DNA from: a virus
Virus record (IMG/VR): IMGVR_UViG_3300027754_000034
Coordinates: 186,001-250,000 of that record
DNA length: 64,000 nt
Strand: one strand, 5' to 3'
Positions within the stretch are counted from its first letter, which is position 1, and each line of letters begins with the position of its first letter. The translations under genes were made by a program, and so were the position numbers. The notes under the pieces are model-generated. The model did no database searches and was not told the DNA's origin. It worked only from the letters and a program-made list of their open reading frames with translations. This document shows positions 1 through 9,131 of the stretch, piece after piece.

Positions 1-1
1 A

Positions 2-1183
2 GGGTTTTACAATTCAGCGAAGGAAATAAAGAAAAAGGATGGTACTACGGAGATCGTAGAATCAAAGAAAAAATGGTCAGGGAGTTTGCTTCCTGGCGAA
101 GAACATAATATGAATTTAGGAGGGGCATGGAAAGAAGCATGTCTGCTCGAAAATCCGACTTGGGTATCTTGGTATCAAGACAGACCTGGTCGGTTAACAA
201 AATTACGAGAAGTTCTCTTAGATAAGATTCAGAGCTATCTCGATAATAAATTACCTAAAGAAGATTACGAGGTATTGTACTCAACATGGAATACTTCTGG
301 TGGTAAGGTAATAGATAAAGATTTAGAAAGATTTCAATATGAAAGAGGTCGCTTAGAAAGGAAAAAACAAAAATTAGAGGAGAGTATAACGACCAGAGGT
401 CTTTCTCCTCAAGAGGAAGCAGAAATTGAGCGTTATAACGATAAATTCATTTTAGAAGATGAATATGGTAAACTAAAGTACTATGATGATATTAGGGAAT
501 TAACTCATAAAGAAGAACGGAGGTTAGAGGAACTGCCGTTACTTTTAAAGAAATATAATGTAAATCTTAATAGTATACCCAAGATTCCACCTAAGACGCC
601 GACACCAGTGGAACATCTAATGTGGCTTAATAAATTAGAAGACACAAGAGCGTTAACTCCTTCTTTAGATATTCTGATGGATAAGGTATATGATGAAGTG
701 TTGGATATGTTCGATGGGAAGGGGTCAATAGTCCGTTCCATAATTTCGGAAATGCCTTCTTCTTCGAATCTGTCTCTATTAAATTCGATGGCGAAGGGAT
801 TACAAAAAGTACGAGAAGAGAAAGTACGAATAAAGGATCTTCCTGCTCAGAAGGAAAAAGAATCCGAGAATGGATCAAGAGATTTTGAAGATTCAGAAGA
901 AGACTCGGTAAAGAAAGAATCCATTAAAAAAATTAAAGATATGCTTGCTCAAATCAAGCGAGCTGTTCCCCTAAAATATCTAGATCTCTTGAATGATGTA
1001 AAAGCATTTGCAGATGGAAACCCTCCATCTAGACTCCGAGATAAGAATTTTTGGAAGGATCTGGAGCCCAGTGACTTTCGAGATATTTTAAATGCAATAC
1101 CTGGAGCGAATCAATTATTAGAAGAATCTTTAGGTGTCAAAAAGGCGTCATACCTAGAACGGATTGCACTAAGTATCATGTAA
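2..1183 (+). CDS. Conserved-looking phage protein, 5' end outside the window
   Basis: The frame is open from base 2, so the true start lies upstream; the first in-window ATG is at 110. The visible part is about 393 residues, highly charged and mainly helical, with a Lys/Glu-rich stretch at about 130-180 and an acidic low-complexity linker (around 880-920). It ends in a basic-plus-Ala-Ser tail (VKKASYLERIALSIM). That tail resembles the C-termini of several virion-block proteins further downstream, which hints at a virion-associated role. I do not recognise a family. It is followed two bases later by the next gene on the same strand. Confidence 0.75.
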   Translation, partial: GFYNSAKEIKKKDGTTEIVESKKKWSGSLLPGEEHNMNLGGAWKEACLLENPTWVSWYQDRPGRLTKLREVLLDKIQSYLDNKLPKEDYEVLYSTWNTSGGKVIDKDLERFQYERGRLERKKQKLEESITTRGLSPQEEAEIERYNDKFILEDEYGKLKYYDDIRELTHKEERRLEELPLLLKKYNVNLNSIPKIPPKTPTPVEHLMWLNKLEDTRALTPSLDILMDKVYDEVLDMFDGKGSIVRSIISEMPSSSNLSLLNSMAKGLQKVREEKVRIKDLPAQKEKESENGSRDFEDSEEDSVKKESIKKIKDMLAQIKRAVPLKYLDLLNDVKAFADGNPPSRLRDKNFWKDLEPSDFRDILNAIPGANQLLEESLGVKKASYLERIALSIM

Positions 1184-1184
1184 A

Positions 1185-1514
1185 ATGGATGGAAGTTCAA
1201 AAAATAGTGTAGTAGATGGTGTTTTATTCAGACCCGTATCCTTGTCATATGCCCTATCTGAATTTCCTGTATTAATATATGACATGATTTGTAGAAGAGT
1301 TCATATAAACCCAATATCTACTGCAAATGGTTTATATGGAGTAAAGATATTTGGCCGCAATAATAAAATATGGACTCTGAGAACTGAAGATTATGATAAG
1401 TGTCTTAATATCACAAGAAAATTCAGTTCATCCGCTCTTTTTCCTTCTTCTATTGAATCTACTCTAGAAATTGTAAAAAGTTTCATCTCTGTTGAATTTG
1501 CAGGTAGAGTATGA
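1185..1514 (+). CDS. Hypothetical protein
   Basis: A 109-residue soluble protein with no motif I recognise. It begins with ATG one base after the stop of the preceding gene, and its TGA overlaps the region just ahead of the next start (ATG at 1516). It is part of the run of small genes leading into the clamp-loader genes. The sequence has mixed beta/alpha character and no membrane segment. Tight packing is the main evidence that it is real. Confidence 0.65.
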   Translation: MDGSSKNSVVDGVLFRPVSLSYALSEFPVLIYDMICRRVHINPISTANGLYGVKIFGRNNKIWTLRTEDYDKCLNITRKFSSSALFPSSIESTLEIVKSFISVEFAGRV

Positions 1515-1515
1515 C

Positions 1516-1701
1516 ATGAAGAATAAAGAAGAAGTATTTGTAGTTTGTAAGCGTGGTAAAGACAATGCTACTGCTGGTCAGCATTGTTCAAGCAACCTTG
1601 CATATAAGATGTCGGAGGATGGATCTCATTCAGTAATATTCAGGTGTGTAAAGTGTAGCTACCAATGGAGCACTCCTATTGGTGGTTCTGTTAGTTTATG
1701 A
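1516..1701 (+). CDS. Small zinc-ribbon-like protein
   Basis: A 61-residue protein starting at ATG 1516, two bases after the upstream stop. It contains paired cysteines (VCKRGKDN, QHCSS, RCVKCSYQW) that can form a four-cysteine zinc ribbon. The final CxxC is followed by an aromatic-rich strand ending GGSVSL. Small single-ribbon proteins of this kind are common in large phages, with no assigned role. An in-frame upstream TTG (1492) would add eight residues overlapping the previous gene; the ATG fits the spacing better. Confidence 0.7.
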   Translation: MKNKEEVFVVCKRGKDNATAGQHCSSNLAYKMSEDGSHSVIFRCVKCSYQWSTPIGGSVSL

Positions 1702-1880
1702 TATTTTTTTGCCCGGATTGTAACAGCAAACTAGATCAGTCTGCGTTTCCGGGTAAATTATACTGCAATCTTTGTGATTGTAATTTCTCATTGGAGATTA
1801 AATTTATAAAAGAAAATAATGAACACTCTTTATATAGGAAACAAACATGCGCAAGAATTGACGAGAAGAGTAATAGATGA
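1698..1880 (+). CDS. Small zinc-ribbon protein
   Basis: A 60-residue protein that opens almost immediately with CPDC and carries a second pair CNLCDC about 20 residues later, a classic two-knuckle zinc ribbon. Its ATG overlaps the TGA of the previous gene (ATGA). Its last 60 bases overlap the start of the clamp-loader delta' gene in another frame, a long overlap even for a phage, so the functional part is probably the first 40 residues. It is the second of two consecutive zinc-ribbon genes. Confidence 0.6.
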   Translation: MIFFCPDCNSKLDQSAFPGKLYCNLCDCNFSLEIKFIKENNEHSLYRKQTCARIDEKSNR

Positions 1881-2595
1881 TGGCTTAGGTCCAGTTTTAC
1901 TCCAAGGACCGGGAGGAATAGGAAAATGTTCTTTTATTAAAGAAATTCTTTTATCACAAGAGTATAAAGTTAGTATATTGAATAAAGAAAGTAAGATAGA
2001 AGAATTTAAAGAAGAAATTCGGGAAAGGAGATATTTAGGGAAAGATATAAAACAACACAAAATCATTATAAGAGATGCAGATTTATTGTCTGATACCTGT
2101 AAGGATTTTTTGCTATTACATACTGAAAGTGAAGAATATTCAAATATTTTGTATTTTACTGCAGAAGATTCGGGATTAATGGGAGACCCACTGTTGTCTA
2201 GAATGCGGTATGTAATTCCTTGGGAGTCTATTAGATGTGAAGATTTTCCTGACTGTAAAGATGAGTTTTATGCTAAAATCAGCTATGGATCATATGCGAT
2301 TTATGATACTGTAAATAAAGATGAAAAAATAAAGGAATTATTTAACATTTTAACCCAAGAGGACTGGCCAGAAATCGCTATTTGCAGTAAAATACCGATT
2401 GCCATAAACGAGTTTAAAAATTATTCTACTTTAAGGAAGAAAGCTTTATCTAATTTATTTTCTTATTCATCTAGGTATTCTAAGTACAGAAATTCACTTC
2501 TTAAGATTTCTGGTCTAATTAATAGATATCCTTCAATAAACTTAGTAAACCATTATGTTGCTATAGCATCTGAATGTTTATCAATTGTACACTAA
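1819..2595 (+). CDS. DNA polymerase III delta'-like clamp-loader subunit (AAA+ ATPase)
   Basis: A 258-residue AAA+ protein with a P-loop at about residues 29-36 (GPGGIGKCS) and a modified Walker B region (IIIRDADLLSD) where bacterial delta' and DnaX proteins read DEAH-like. A sensor-1-like stretch follows (NILYFTAED). This is the fold and size of the clamp-loader ATPase core, without the long DnaX C-terminus. The Walker B acid is replaced by Arg-Asp-Ala-Asp, which suggests weak or no ATPase activity, as in bacterial delta'. It is immediately followed by a delta-like gene, and a DnaX-type gene lies at 17,181, so together they could build a complete clamp loader. Confidence 0.75.
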   Translation: MNTLYIGNKHAQELTRRVIDDGLGPVLLQGPGGIGKCSFIKEILLSQEYKVSILNKESKIEEFKEEIRERRYLGKDIKQHKIIIRDADLLSDTCKDFLLLHTESEEYSNILYFTAEDSGLMGDPLLSRMRYVIPWESIRCEDFPDCKDEFYAKISYGSYAIYDTVNKDEKIKELFNILTQEDWPEIAICSKIPIAINEFKNYSTLRKKALSNLFSYSSRYSKYRNSLLKISGLINRYPSINLVNHYVAIASECLSIVH

Positions 2596-2598
2596 CAG

Positions 2599-3504
2599 GT
2601 GTCAGTTGTAGTCATTGGTGGTAAAGAGGAATTCTTAAAAGAAAGAGCTGCATATGAAGAATATGAATCGTCACTAATTAAAAATAAGGTTGTGTTAAAA
2701 TTTAATGAATTTATAAATATCATTTATGATTTGGATCCGTCAAGTCCTACTTGCTATATCGTAACAAATACTACAGAAATCCCAATGGACTTAGAATTCG
2801 GTGTTCATAAAGTAGTTTTTATTTTATCAGAAAAATATGAAGTACCAAAAAATATAAAAGTAGATAAAATATTGCAATTTAATAAATTGAAAATTCAAGA
2901 AAACGATAACGAGGTTATCAGATGGATAATGAAAGAAGGGGAAAGATTCAATATAGACTTAAGCAAGATTGCGGGTGCTCTTTTTGTGAACTCTGGTGAT
3001 AACCTTCGAAAACTAAATTCAGAAATAGAAAAGATCAGAACCTTAGTTTTAGAAGGTACAGTGGTAACACCAGAGATCGCAAAATCCATAATTTGCTTTT
3101 CAGCAGATTTAAATCCGAAAAGCATTATCGACTCAGTATCGAGCGGAAAAACCTTGGCAGCAATGGTCTATTATGATCGATTGCAAGAACAAGGTGAAGA
3201 AACTGGATGGATAACGGCTTTTCTTTTTAATTTCGTGATACAGATCTTAAGGTCTCAGCGTATGATTGAAAAAGGAATAAAGGATATACCTGCTGTTCTT
3301 TCTTTAAATATATTCATATATAACAACTATGTGTTAGGTAATATTAACAAGTGGTCTACATCAAGTCTCATGGAATCTGCTAGAAATTGTTCAATGATAG
3401 AACAGCTTCATAGACAAGGAAATGAGCATTCAAAATTTCTTCTTGAGCAAGAAATCATCAGACTGTCTGAAGAAGCATCTCTTAAAGTAAATCAGCGCTC
3501 GTGA
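2599..3504 (+). CDS. DNA polymerase III delta-like clamp-loader subunit (HolA-like)
   Basis: A 301-residue protein starting with GTG three bases after the delta' stop. The N-terminus (VVVIGGKEEFLKERA) matches the first strand and helix of HolA, where the clamp-opening element lies. The middle carries the family's characteristic helix (NSGDNLRKLNSEIEKI), equivalent to the stretch in which delta proteins read D-hydrophobic-RxLxNExEKL. The C-terminal half is helical, like the collar domain. There is no P-loop, as expected for delta, which opens the sliding clamp without hydrolysing ATP. Identity of the family is an inference from motif order and neighbour context. Confidence 0.7.
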   Translation: MSVVVIGGKEEFLKERAAYEEYESSLIKNKVVLKFNEFINIIYDLDPSSPTCYIVTNTTEIPMDLEFGVHKVVFILSEKYEVPKNIKVDKILQFNKLKIQENDNEVIRWIMKEGERFNIDLSKIAGALFVNSGDNLRKLNSEIEKIRTLVLEGTVVTPEIAKSIICFSADLNPKSIIDSVSSGKTLAAMVYYDRLQEQGEETGWITAFLFNFVIQILRSQRMIEKGIKDIPAVLSLNIFIYNNYVLGNINKWSTSSLMESARNCSMIEQLHRQGNEHSKFLLEQEIIRLSEEASLKVNQRS

Positions 3505-5807
3505 CTGCGGAGAACAGATCAATGATAAACAATGAACTCTCAAATGAAACCACCGTCTCTGAAATTAAAGTAAGAAAGCGTGACGGTGTCACCCTTCAGA
3601 ATTATGATATATTTAAGATTAAGAAAGCTGTGGTTCGGGCATGGAATGATTCTGGCCATCCCCTCGATGAAAAGTCCTTAAATAAAGTAATAAAATATGT
3701 ATTTGAAGCTACGAGAAATGATGTTATTGATGTAGAAACAGTCCAAAATGTGGTTGAAGTCTCTTTAATGAGGCATGGCTTGTTTGAAGTAGCGAAATCT
3801 TATATTTTATATCGCCACAAACGATCCGAAGCTAGACAAGCTCGTAAGGCTGTCCCCGATTTAAAAGCTATATCTGATTATATTCATGCAGGAAAATATG
3901 CGAAATATATTCCGGGTCTTTCTAGAAGAGAGATTTACGAAGAAACTGTTGCTAGAACTGAAGGCATGCACGTTCGTAAATTTCCTAATTTAGAAAAAGA
4001 AATAAAACTGGCTTTTGATTTAGTTAGGAATAAACGTCTTCTTCCTTCAATGCGCTCTATGCAGTTTGGAGGACCTGCCATTGAGGCCAATAACGCTCGT
4101 ATATTTAATTGTAGTTTTTCATTCATAGATAGACCTAGAGCATTTTCCGAGGCATTGTACCTTCTTTTGTCGGGGTGTGGGGTAGGATATTCAGTACAAT
4201 ATGACCATGTAGATAAATTACCAATAATTCCATATATTGATGGGAAGAAGGTCCGCCACCATGTGGTGGAAGATACTATAGAGGGATGGGCCGACGCTTT
4301 AGAAGCCTTAATTCAAAGTTACTTAGATGGGGTGTATTTAGAGGTATCTTTCCATAAGATACGTCTTGCTGGGACTCCCCTAATAACATCTGGGGGTAGA
4401 GCTCCGGGACATTTAAAATTAAAGGACCCTTTGGAAAAAATTCGAGGAGTTTTAAATGCTGTTCAAGGACGTAAACTACGTCCTATAGAATGTCATAGAA
4501 TAATGTGTCATGCTGCAGATGCTGTTTTATCTGGTGGCATTAGAAGATCTGCAATGATTTGTCTTTTCTCGTTAGATGATAGCGAGATGATGAATTGCAA
4601 AACAGGTAACTGGTGGCAGAATGACCCCTGGTTTTCTAATGCCAATAATTCGGTCGTCTTAAAAAGAGATGAAGTTAAGAAGAAACAGTTTAAGAGAATA
4701 TTCCAGATGACTCGCCAGTGGGGTGAACCTGGTTTTTATTTTACACATGATTATGACTATGGGACAAACCCATGTGGAGAAATCGGATTAAATCCAAAAT
4801 TAGTAATAGATGAGTCAGTGAAAGCTGTTTTAAAATCTAAGGGAATAGATTCTGAAACAGGAGCTGTTCATACGGGTTGGGCATTCTGCAATCTTTGTGA
4901 GATTAATGCCGCTAAACTAACCTCTTATGAGGAGTTTCAAGAAGTAGCTAAAGCAGCTACCTTAATCGGTACTATTCAGGCTACTTACACTAAACTTCCA
5001 TATCTTGGTTGGGTTTCCGAGCATGTAGCGGAAAGAGAGGCGCTGTTAGGTATCGGTCTGACAGGGATGCTGGATGCACCGCACATTTCATGCAATCCTG
5101 AATATCAAAGTAAAATAGCCAATGAAATCAAGGAATGGAATAAGGAGTATTCAACTCTTTTAGGGATTAACCCGGCGGCTAGAACTACATGCATTAAGCC
5201 TTCAGGAACTACCTCTCTAGAATTAGGGTGCGTGGGATCCGGGCATCATGCTCATCATGCTCGTAGATATATAAGAAGAGTCACGGCGGATGAACTAGAA
5301 CATATCTTTCAAGCTTTTAAGGCTGTTAATCCTCATATGTGTGTTCGTAAACCCGATGGGAAATATGTCATAGAGTTTCCAGTAGAAGCTCCTCAGGGAG
5401 CGATGATAAAGGATGATATTGGTGCTATAGAGTTCCTAGAGATGGTGAAATCTACTCAGCAAAATTGGGTTATGTCAGGAACTGCAAATGAATCAATATC
5501 TCCGGGGTTAACTCATAACGTATCTAATACGGTTAATGTTAGAACAGAAGAGTGGGATAAAGTATCCGAGTATTTATGGGAAAACCGCAACCATTTCACG
5601 GGAGTGTCTTTGCTTGCAGCCACGGGAGATAAAGATTATGCTTTTGCCCCTATGGAAGCAGTGGTTACGGAAGCAGATGAAGCTCGCTGGAACGCCATTA
5701 TTTCGGGTTATAAGCCAGTAGATTATACTGGAATAATCGAGATGACAGACGATACTACGTTAAATGCAGAAATGGCTTGTGTTGGCGGAGCTTGTGCTCT
5801 TGTATAG
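3501..5807 (+). CDS. nrdJ: Adenosylcobalamin-dependent ribonucleoside-triphosphate reductase (class II, monomeric)
   Basis: A 768-residue protein; the monomeric lactobacillar enzyme is about 740. It reduces ribonucleoside triphosphates to deoxyribonucleotides using B12. The N-terminus has an ATP-cone-like start (VRKRDG). Visible active-site landmarks are NCSFSF (first redox cysteine), NPCGEIGL (radical cysteine plus Asn and Glu), CNLCEINAAK, CIKPSGTTSLELG, and the C-terminal swinging pair CVGGACAL. There is no need for NrdB, NrdG or oxygen. The GTG start overlaps the delta stop (GTGA); ATG 3522 is an alternative start. Making dNTPs beside a phage-encoded clamp loader fits a phage that rebuilds its own replication supply. 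Confidence 0.95.
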   Translation: MTAENRSMINNELSNETTVSEIKVRKRDGVTLQNYDIFKIKKAVVRAWNDSGHPLDEKSLNKVIKYVFEATRNDVIDVETVQNVVEVSLMRHGLFEVAKSYILYRHKRSEARQARKAVPDLKAISDYIHAGKYAKYIPGLSRREIYEETVARTEGMHVRKFPNLEKEIKLAFDLVRNKRLLPSMRSMQFGGPAIEANNARIFNCSFSFIDRPRAFSEALYLLLSGCGVGYSVQYDHVDKLPIIPYIDGKKVRHHVVEDTIEGWADALEALIQSYLDGVYLEVSFHKIRLAGTPLITSGGRAPGHLKLKDPLEKIRGVLNAVQGRKLRPIECHRIMCHAADAVLSGGIRRSAMICLFSLDDSEMMNCKTGNWWQNDPWFSNANNSVVLKRDEVKKKQFKRIFQMTRQWGEPGFYFTHDYDYGTNPCGEIGLNPKLVIDESVKAVLKSKGIDSETGAVHTGWAFCNLCEINAAKLTSYEEFQEVAKAATLIGTIQATYTKLPYLGWVSEHVAEREALLGIGLTGMLDAPHISCNPEYQSKIANEIKEWNKEYSTLLGINPAARTTCIKPSGTTSLELGCVGSGHHAHHARRYIRRVTADELEHIFQAFKAVNPHMCVRKPDGKYVIEFPVEAPQGAMIKDDIGAIEFLEMVKSTQQNWVMSGTANESISPGLTHNVSNTVNVRTEEWDKVSEYLWENRNHFTGVSLLAATGDKDYAFAPMEAVVTEADEARWNAIISGYKPVDYTGIIEMTDDTTLNAEMACVGGACALV

Positions 5808-5813
5808 GAAAAT

Positions 5814-6062
5814 ATGGAATACGATAATAAAAGGGACCGTAACTTATATGGTTATGATGCCGGAAATATTTTAGACGGTGAAGTATTCTATGATGAAAAC
5901 CGCAAGGAGTACATTATAAAAGATGAGGATGGGATTGGCTTTTCTGTCCAGGATCTCCTCAGGGAACTAGAAGGGAAACGAATACGATTTACATGCATTT
6001 CCTTTGAATCTTTAGAGGAAATGAATAGCATGTTAGCTGCTATGGACCAGTCGAATAATTAG
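5814..6062 (+). CDS. Hypothetical small acidic protein downstream of the reductase
   Basis: An 82-residue acidic protein starting six bases after the reductase stop, so probably co-transcribed and possibly co-regulated with it. No cysteine pairs, no membrane segment, no recognised motif. The sequence alternates short strands (GEVFYDENRKEYIIKDED) with one helix, typical of small phage accessory proteins. Confidence 0.7.
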   Translation: MEYDNKRDRNLYGYDAGNILDGEVFYDENRKEYIIKDEDGIGFSVQDLLRELEGKRIRFTCISFESLEEMNSMLAAMDQSNN

Positions 6063-6189
6063 ATGTTCAAGGGTAGTCATACCTAAAAGATGGGGAGAAA
6101 TAGGGACAGAGTCGGAGCTAAGGAAAAATCAAGTGTTAAATAAAATATATGATTTAGGAAAGGTACGATGGGTATATACTATACAATAG
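6058..6189 (+). CDS. Possible 43-residue ORF lacking a canonical start
   Basis: Between the reductase accessory gene and the next gene one frame stays open for 43 codons, ending TAG at 6187. It reads like a real basic protein (VVIPKRWGEIGTESELRK, then KVRWVYTIQ). It has no ATG, GTG or TTG near its 5' end; the earliest options are ATA 6055 or ATT 6058. It may be a gene using a rare start, a decayed remnant, or chance. Included because it is the only sensible content of this 134-base gap. Confidence 0.25.
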   Translation: MRCSRVVIPKRWGEIGTESELRKNQVLNKIYDLGKVRWVYTIQ

Positions 6190-6196
6190 GTTTTTC

Positions 6197-6682
6197 ATGG
6201 CCTTTATGTCTAGAAGTATGAATGCCTTCAAAAAAGTCGCTCGTGAAGTATCTCGGAATATAAATTCACACTTAGCGGCTTCGGATAAGGATTCTGAGTG
6301 GCAGAGAGTAAATTCTTATATCGCGGACGTCTTAAAGGACGCTCACGTATTATATGCTAAACTAGCCCGATTGCAGGGTGACTTTGCTGGTACTAATTTA
6401 GAAGAATTAGAAAAGATATCAGAGAACGTTTTAGATATTGGTGGAAAGCTTTCTGCATTTTCCAAGGCGTTCTATGAAGGACGTGTAGAAATTGCTCGGG
6501 AAGGAATATATGGGGAGTCCCAACAACCATCTCGAAGGCAAGTACCCGAGTCTGCAGATCATTCTCAGCCTCAAGAGGAAGCTCCCTCGTCTGTTCCAAG
6601 TTCTCCCGAGCAGGAAGATGTTGACATAGAATTTGATTATGAGGCTCCCAAGCCCGACAGTAAAAATTCTAAGAAGAATTAA
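6197..6682 (+). CDS. Hypothetical helical protein with acidic Pro/Ser/Glu tail
   Basis: A 161-residue protein. The first ~105 residues are helical and charged; the last ~55 form an unstructured tail rich in Pro, Gln, Ser and Glu (PQEEAPSSVPSSPEQED), ending basic (KNSKKN). Such helical-domain-plus-acidic-tail layouts occur in ssDNA-binding accessory and recruitment proteins, but I see no OB-fold signature and do not assign that role. It lies upstream of the RecD-like helicase, separated by a 130-base AT-rich gap that may hold a promoter. Confidence 0.7.
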   Translation: MAFMSRSMNAFKKVAREVSRNINSHLAASDKDSEWQRVNSYIADVLKDAHVLYAKLARLQGDFAGTNLEELEKISENVLDIGGKLSAFSKAFYEGRVEIAREGIYGESQQPSRRQVPESADHSQPQEEAPSSVPSSPEQEDVDIEFDYEAPKPDSKNSKKN

Positions 6683-6812
6683 CTTTTCAGTAGAATTGAC
6701 TTAGAATAATAATCTGGGATGTAAAGTTTATGTGAATACTTTTGCTTTAGTATATATCTTATACTCTGGTGGTTTGCTTAGATTCAAAGGAAGAAGAATC
6801 TGAGTAAATATC

Positions 6813-9050
6813 ATGGAGAAATTAGAAGGAAAGATACAAGGAATTCTATTTAATAATAAAGTAAACGGGTTTTCTGTACTTAAAATTCGTGTAGGAGAAG
6901 ATATTAATAGGGTTTGTGGTGCTTTTCCCGGAATAGTATTAAGTGTTGGATTAAAGGTCAGATTCACAGGAAGTAGGGAAGTACATCAGACATATGGACC
7001 TCAGTTTACTGCTTCGACTTGCGAAGTAATTCCTGAATCCGGGAGGAATGGCATAATTAGTTTTATTACTAATAACATTAATTCCATAGGAATCGTCACC
7101 GCATCAAAGTTATATGATTTTTATGGGGATGAATTGGTCAATGTTCTGGATTACGAGCCAGAGAAATTAAAAGATTCCGGAATATTAACCGATAAACAAT
7201 ATGAGGTAATATTACAGGACTGGCAAAGCGTGAATGAGTCTAAAAATTCATCTATATACTTATCAAATTTGGGGTTAACAGGAAATCAGATTAAGGGGGT
7301 TCTCACTTTGTTTGGAGGAGACTCTCGTCGCATGATTTCAGAAAATCCATATTTATTATGTAAATGTTCAGGGATCGGATTTAGTGCAGCAGATCAGGCC
7401 GCTAGAATAGTGGGTATAGGAGTAGATGACTCTCGACGAGTAAAATCCATGATTTTATATATAGTTGAGGATTTATGTAATAGTGACGGTCATATGTATG
7501 TGACTTCCGGTGAAATTCTGAAGTATGGATCCGGAAGGTTTTTTAGAAGGCACAGTTTAGAACCCTTTTCGCATGGTGATAAGATAACTGATTCGCAATA
7601 TTACGGAGCATTAAATTCATTACTTGAATCTGGGGAATTGGTATCGATCAATGATAAGATATATACAAAGTGTAATTGGGAATATGAGCATAGTATAGCT
7701 AAATATTTATCTAGTGCTTTATTGTCTGATCCTTATGAATTTAAGAATTTAGATGTCTTTCTTAAGGAATTTCAGAAAAGAAATAAAATAAAATTATCAG
7801 AAGATCAAATAAGTGCTTTTAAACTGTTGGGTAAATCTAGAATAGTTTCCATATCGGGTTATCCGGGGACCGGGAAGACTACTCTCATATCATCCTTTGT
7901 GGAACTATTCAGTAATTATAATTTAGATTTTAGTCTGTTGTCGCCCACCGGTATTGCCGCCAAAAGACTATCTAAGGTTACCGGAAAAATGGCTTCTACC
8001 ATACACAGGGCTTTAGGATATAAAAAGGATGGGACTTGGGAATTTAATCACACTAATAAGTTTATAACCGATGCCATTATCGTGGATGAGATGTCTATGG
8101 TAGATTCAGCCTCATTTTATCATTTATTGGATGCCCTAAACCCCTCAACTATTCTTATACTGGTTGGTGATTCAGCTCAGTTGCCTTCTGTTGGCTCAGG
8201 TTATGTGTTCAATAATTTATTGAATTGCGAAAATGTAAGCAAGGTGTCCCTTACTCACATTTTTAGACAGGGTAAAACATCAGATATTATCACAGTTGCA
8301 CATAATATTTTAAATAATCATCATGTGGACACTTCATTGAATAAGGAATCGGAATTCATATTTTTCCCTATGAAAGATGATGAAATAGTGTCGCAGGTGT
8401 GTCAGTTGTCCTTTAAATTAAAGGAATTAAAAAGGAATTTCCAAGTAATTTCTCCTATGCATGATGGGGTATTGGGAGTAAATAACTTAAATCAAGAACT
8501 GCGTGATGTACTGAATCCTGATAGTCTGCTTAAGACCGTATCTTATGTTAAAAGTGGAGAAACTGGCCTTTACGAAGGTGACAGAGTAATGGTGGTAAAG
8601 AATAACTATGATAAAATGATATATAATGGAGATGTAGGAAAAATAACACAGATAAATATAAAAAATGATGAGGTGGAGGTAAAAATCTTTGACTGGTTTG
8701 ACCAGGAATCGTCATCTTCCAAATATGCTGATAAATTATTAACATTCACTGTAGAAGAAGCTCGTTCTATGCTGAAGGTGTCATATGCTTGTACTACCCA
8801 TAAAGTGCAAGGTCAGGAATTTGATTATATAATAATGCCGATGAGTTCTCAATATGGAATCATGTTATACCGTAATTTAGTATACACAGCAATTACTAGA
8901 GCTAAAAAGAAAGTATTTATTTTTGGAAGTACAATTGCATTTGAGAATGCTATCAATAATATTAAGGAAACTATTCGGAATAGTGATCTAGCGAATTTGA
9001 TTAAAGAATATTATAAATTAGAATGTGCTAATGCTGTTATGATATCCTGA
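6813..9050 (+). CDS. RecD-like superfamily 1B DNA helicase
   Basis: A 745-residue helicase translocating 5' to 3' on DNA, by family precedent. Residues 1-330 contain an N-terminal OB/HhH-type region similar in layout to RecD2 (GVLTLFGGDSRRMISENPY, then KCSGIGFSAADQ). The motor follows: Walker A SGYPGTGKTTL (~345-357), motif Ia SPTGIAAKRL, Walker B AIIVDEMSMVDS (~420), motif III LVGDSAQLPSVG, motif IV IFRQ, motif V TTHKVQGQEFDYIIMP and motif VI VYTAITRAKKKVFIFG (~688). All helicase motifs are intact. RecD2-type enzymes act in repair and recombination without RecBC. It sits among recombination nucleases, consistent with replication-coupled recombination. Confidence 0.92.
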   Translation: MEKLEGKIQGILFNNKVNGFSVLKIRVGEDINRVCGAFPGIVLSVGLKVRFTGSREVHQTYGPQFTASTCEVIPESGRNGIISFITNNINSIGIVTASKLYDFYGDELVNVLDYEPEKLKDSGILTDKQYEVILQDWQSVNESKNSSIYLSNLGLTGNQIKGVLTLFGGDSRRMISENPYLLCKCSGIGFSAADQAARIVGIGVDDSRRVKSMILYIVEDLCNSDGHMYVTSGEILKYGSGRFFRRHSLEPFSHGDKITDSQYYGALNSLLESGELVSINDKIYTKCNWEYEHSIAKYLSSALLSDPYEFKNLDVFLKEFQKRNKIKLSEDQISAFKLLGKSRIVSISGYPGTGKTTLISSFVELFSNYNLDFSLLSPTGIAAKRLSKVTGKMASTIHRALGYKKDGTWEFNHTNKFITDAIIVDEMSMVDSASFYHLLDALNPSTILILVGDSAQLPSVGSGYVFNNLLNCENVSKVSLTHIFRQGKTSDIITVAHNILNNHHVDTSLNKESEFIFFPMKDDEIVSQVCQLSFKLKELKRNFQVISPMHDGVLGVNNLNQELRDVLNPDSLLKTVSYVKSGETGLYEGDRVMVVKNNYDKMIYNGDVGKITQINIKNDEVEVKIFDWFDQESSSSKYADKLLTFTVEEARSMLKVSYACTTHKVQGQEFDYIIMPMSSQYGIMLYRNLVYTAITRAKKKVFIFGSTIAFENAINNIKETIRNSDLANLIKEYYKLECANAVMIS

Positions 9051-9098
9051 TCATAAATTGGGTTGTGTATCGTGTAGATTCAGTATGATTTTCCTGTT

Positions 9099-9122
9099 CA
9101 AATATTTTTACAAAATATTTTG
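9099..9122 (+). terminator. AT-only hairpin after the RecD-like gene
   Basis: The bases CAAATATTTT, a TAC loop, then AAAATATTTTG form a near-perfect inverted repeat about 50 bases after the helicase stop. The stem has almost no G-C pairs, so termination would be weak; it may simply reflect AT-rich intergenic sequence. Confidence 0.3.
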
Positions 9123-9131
9123 TTTATTTCA

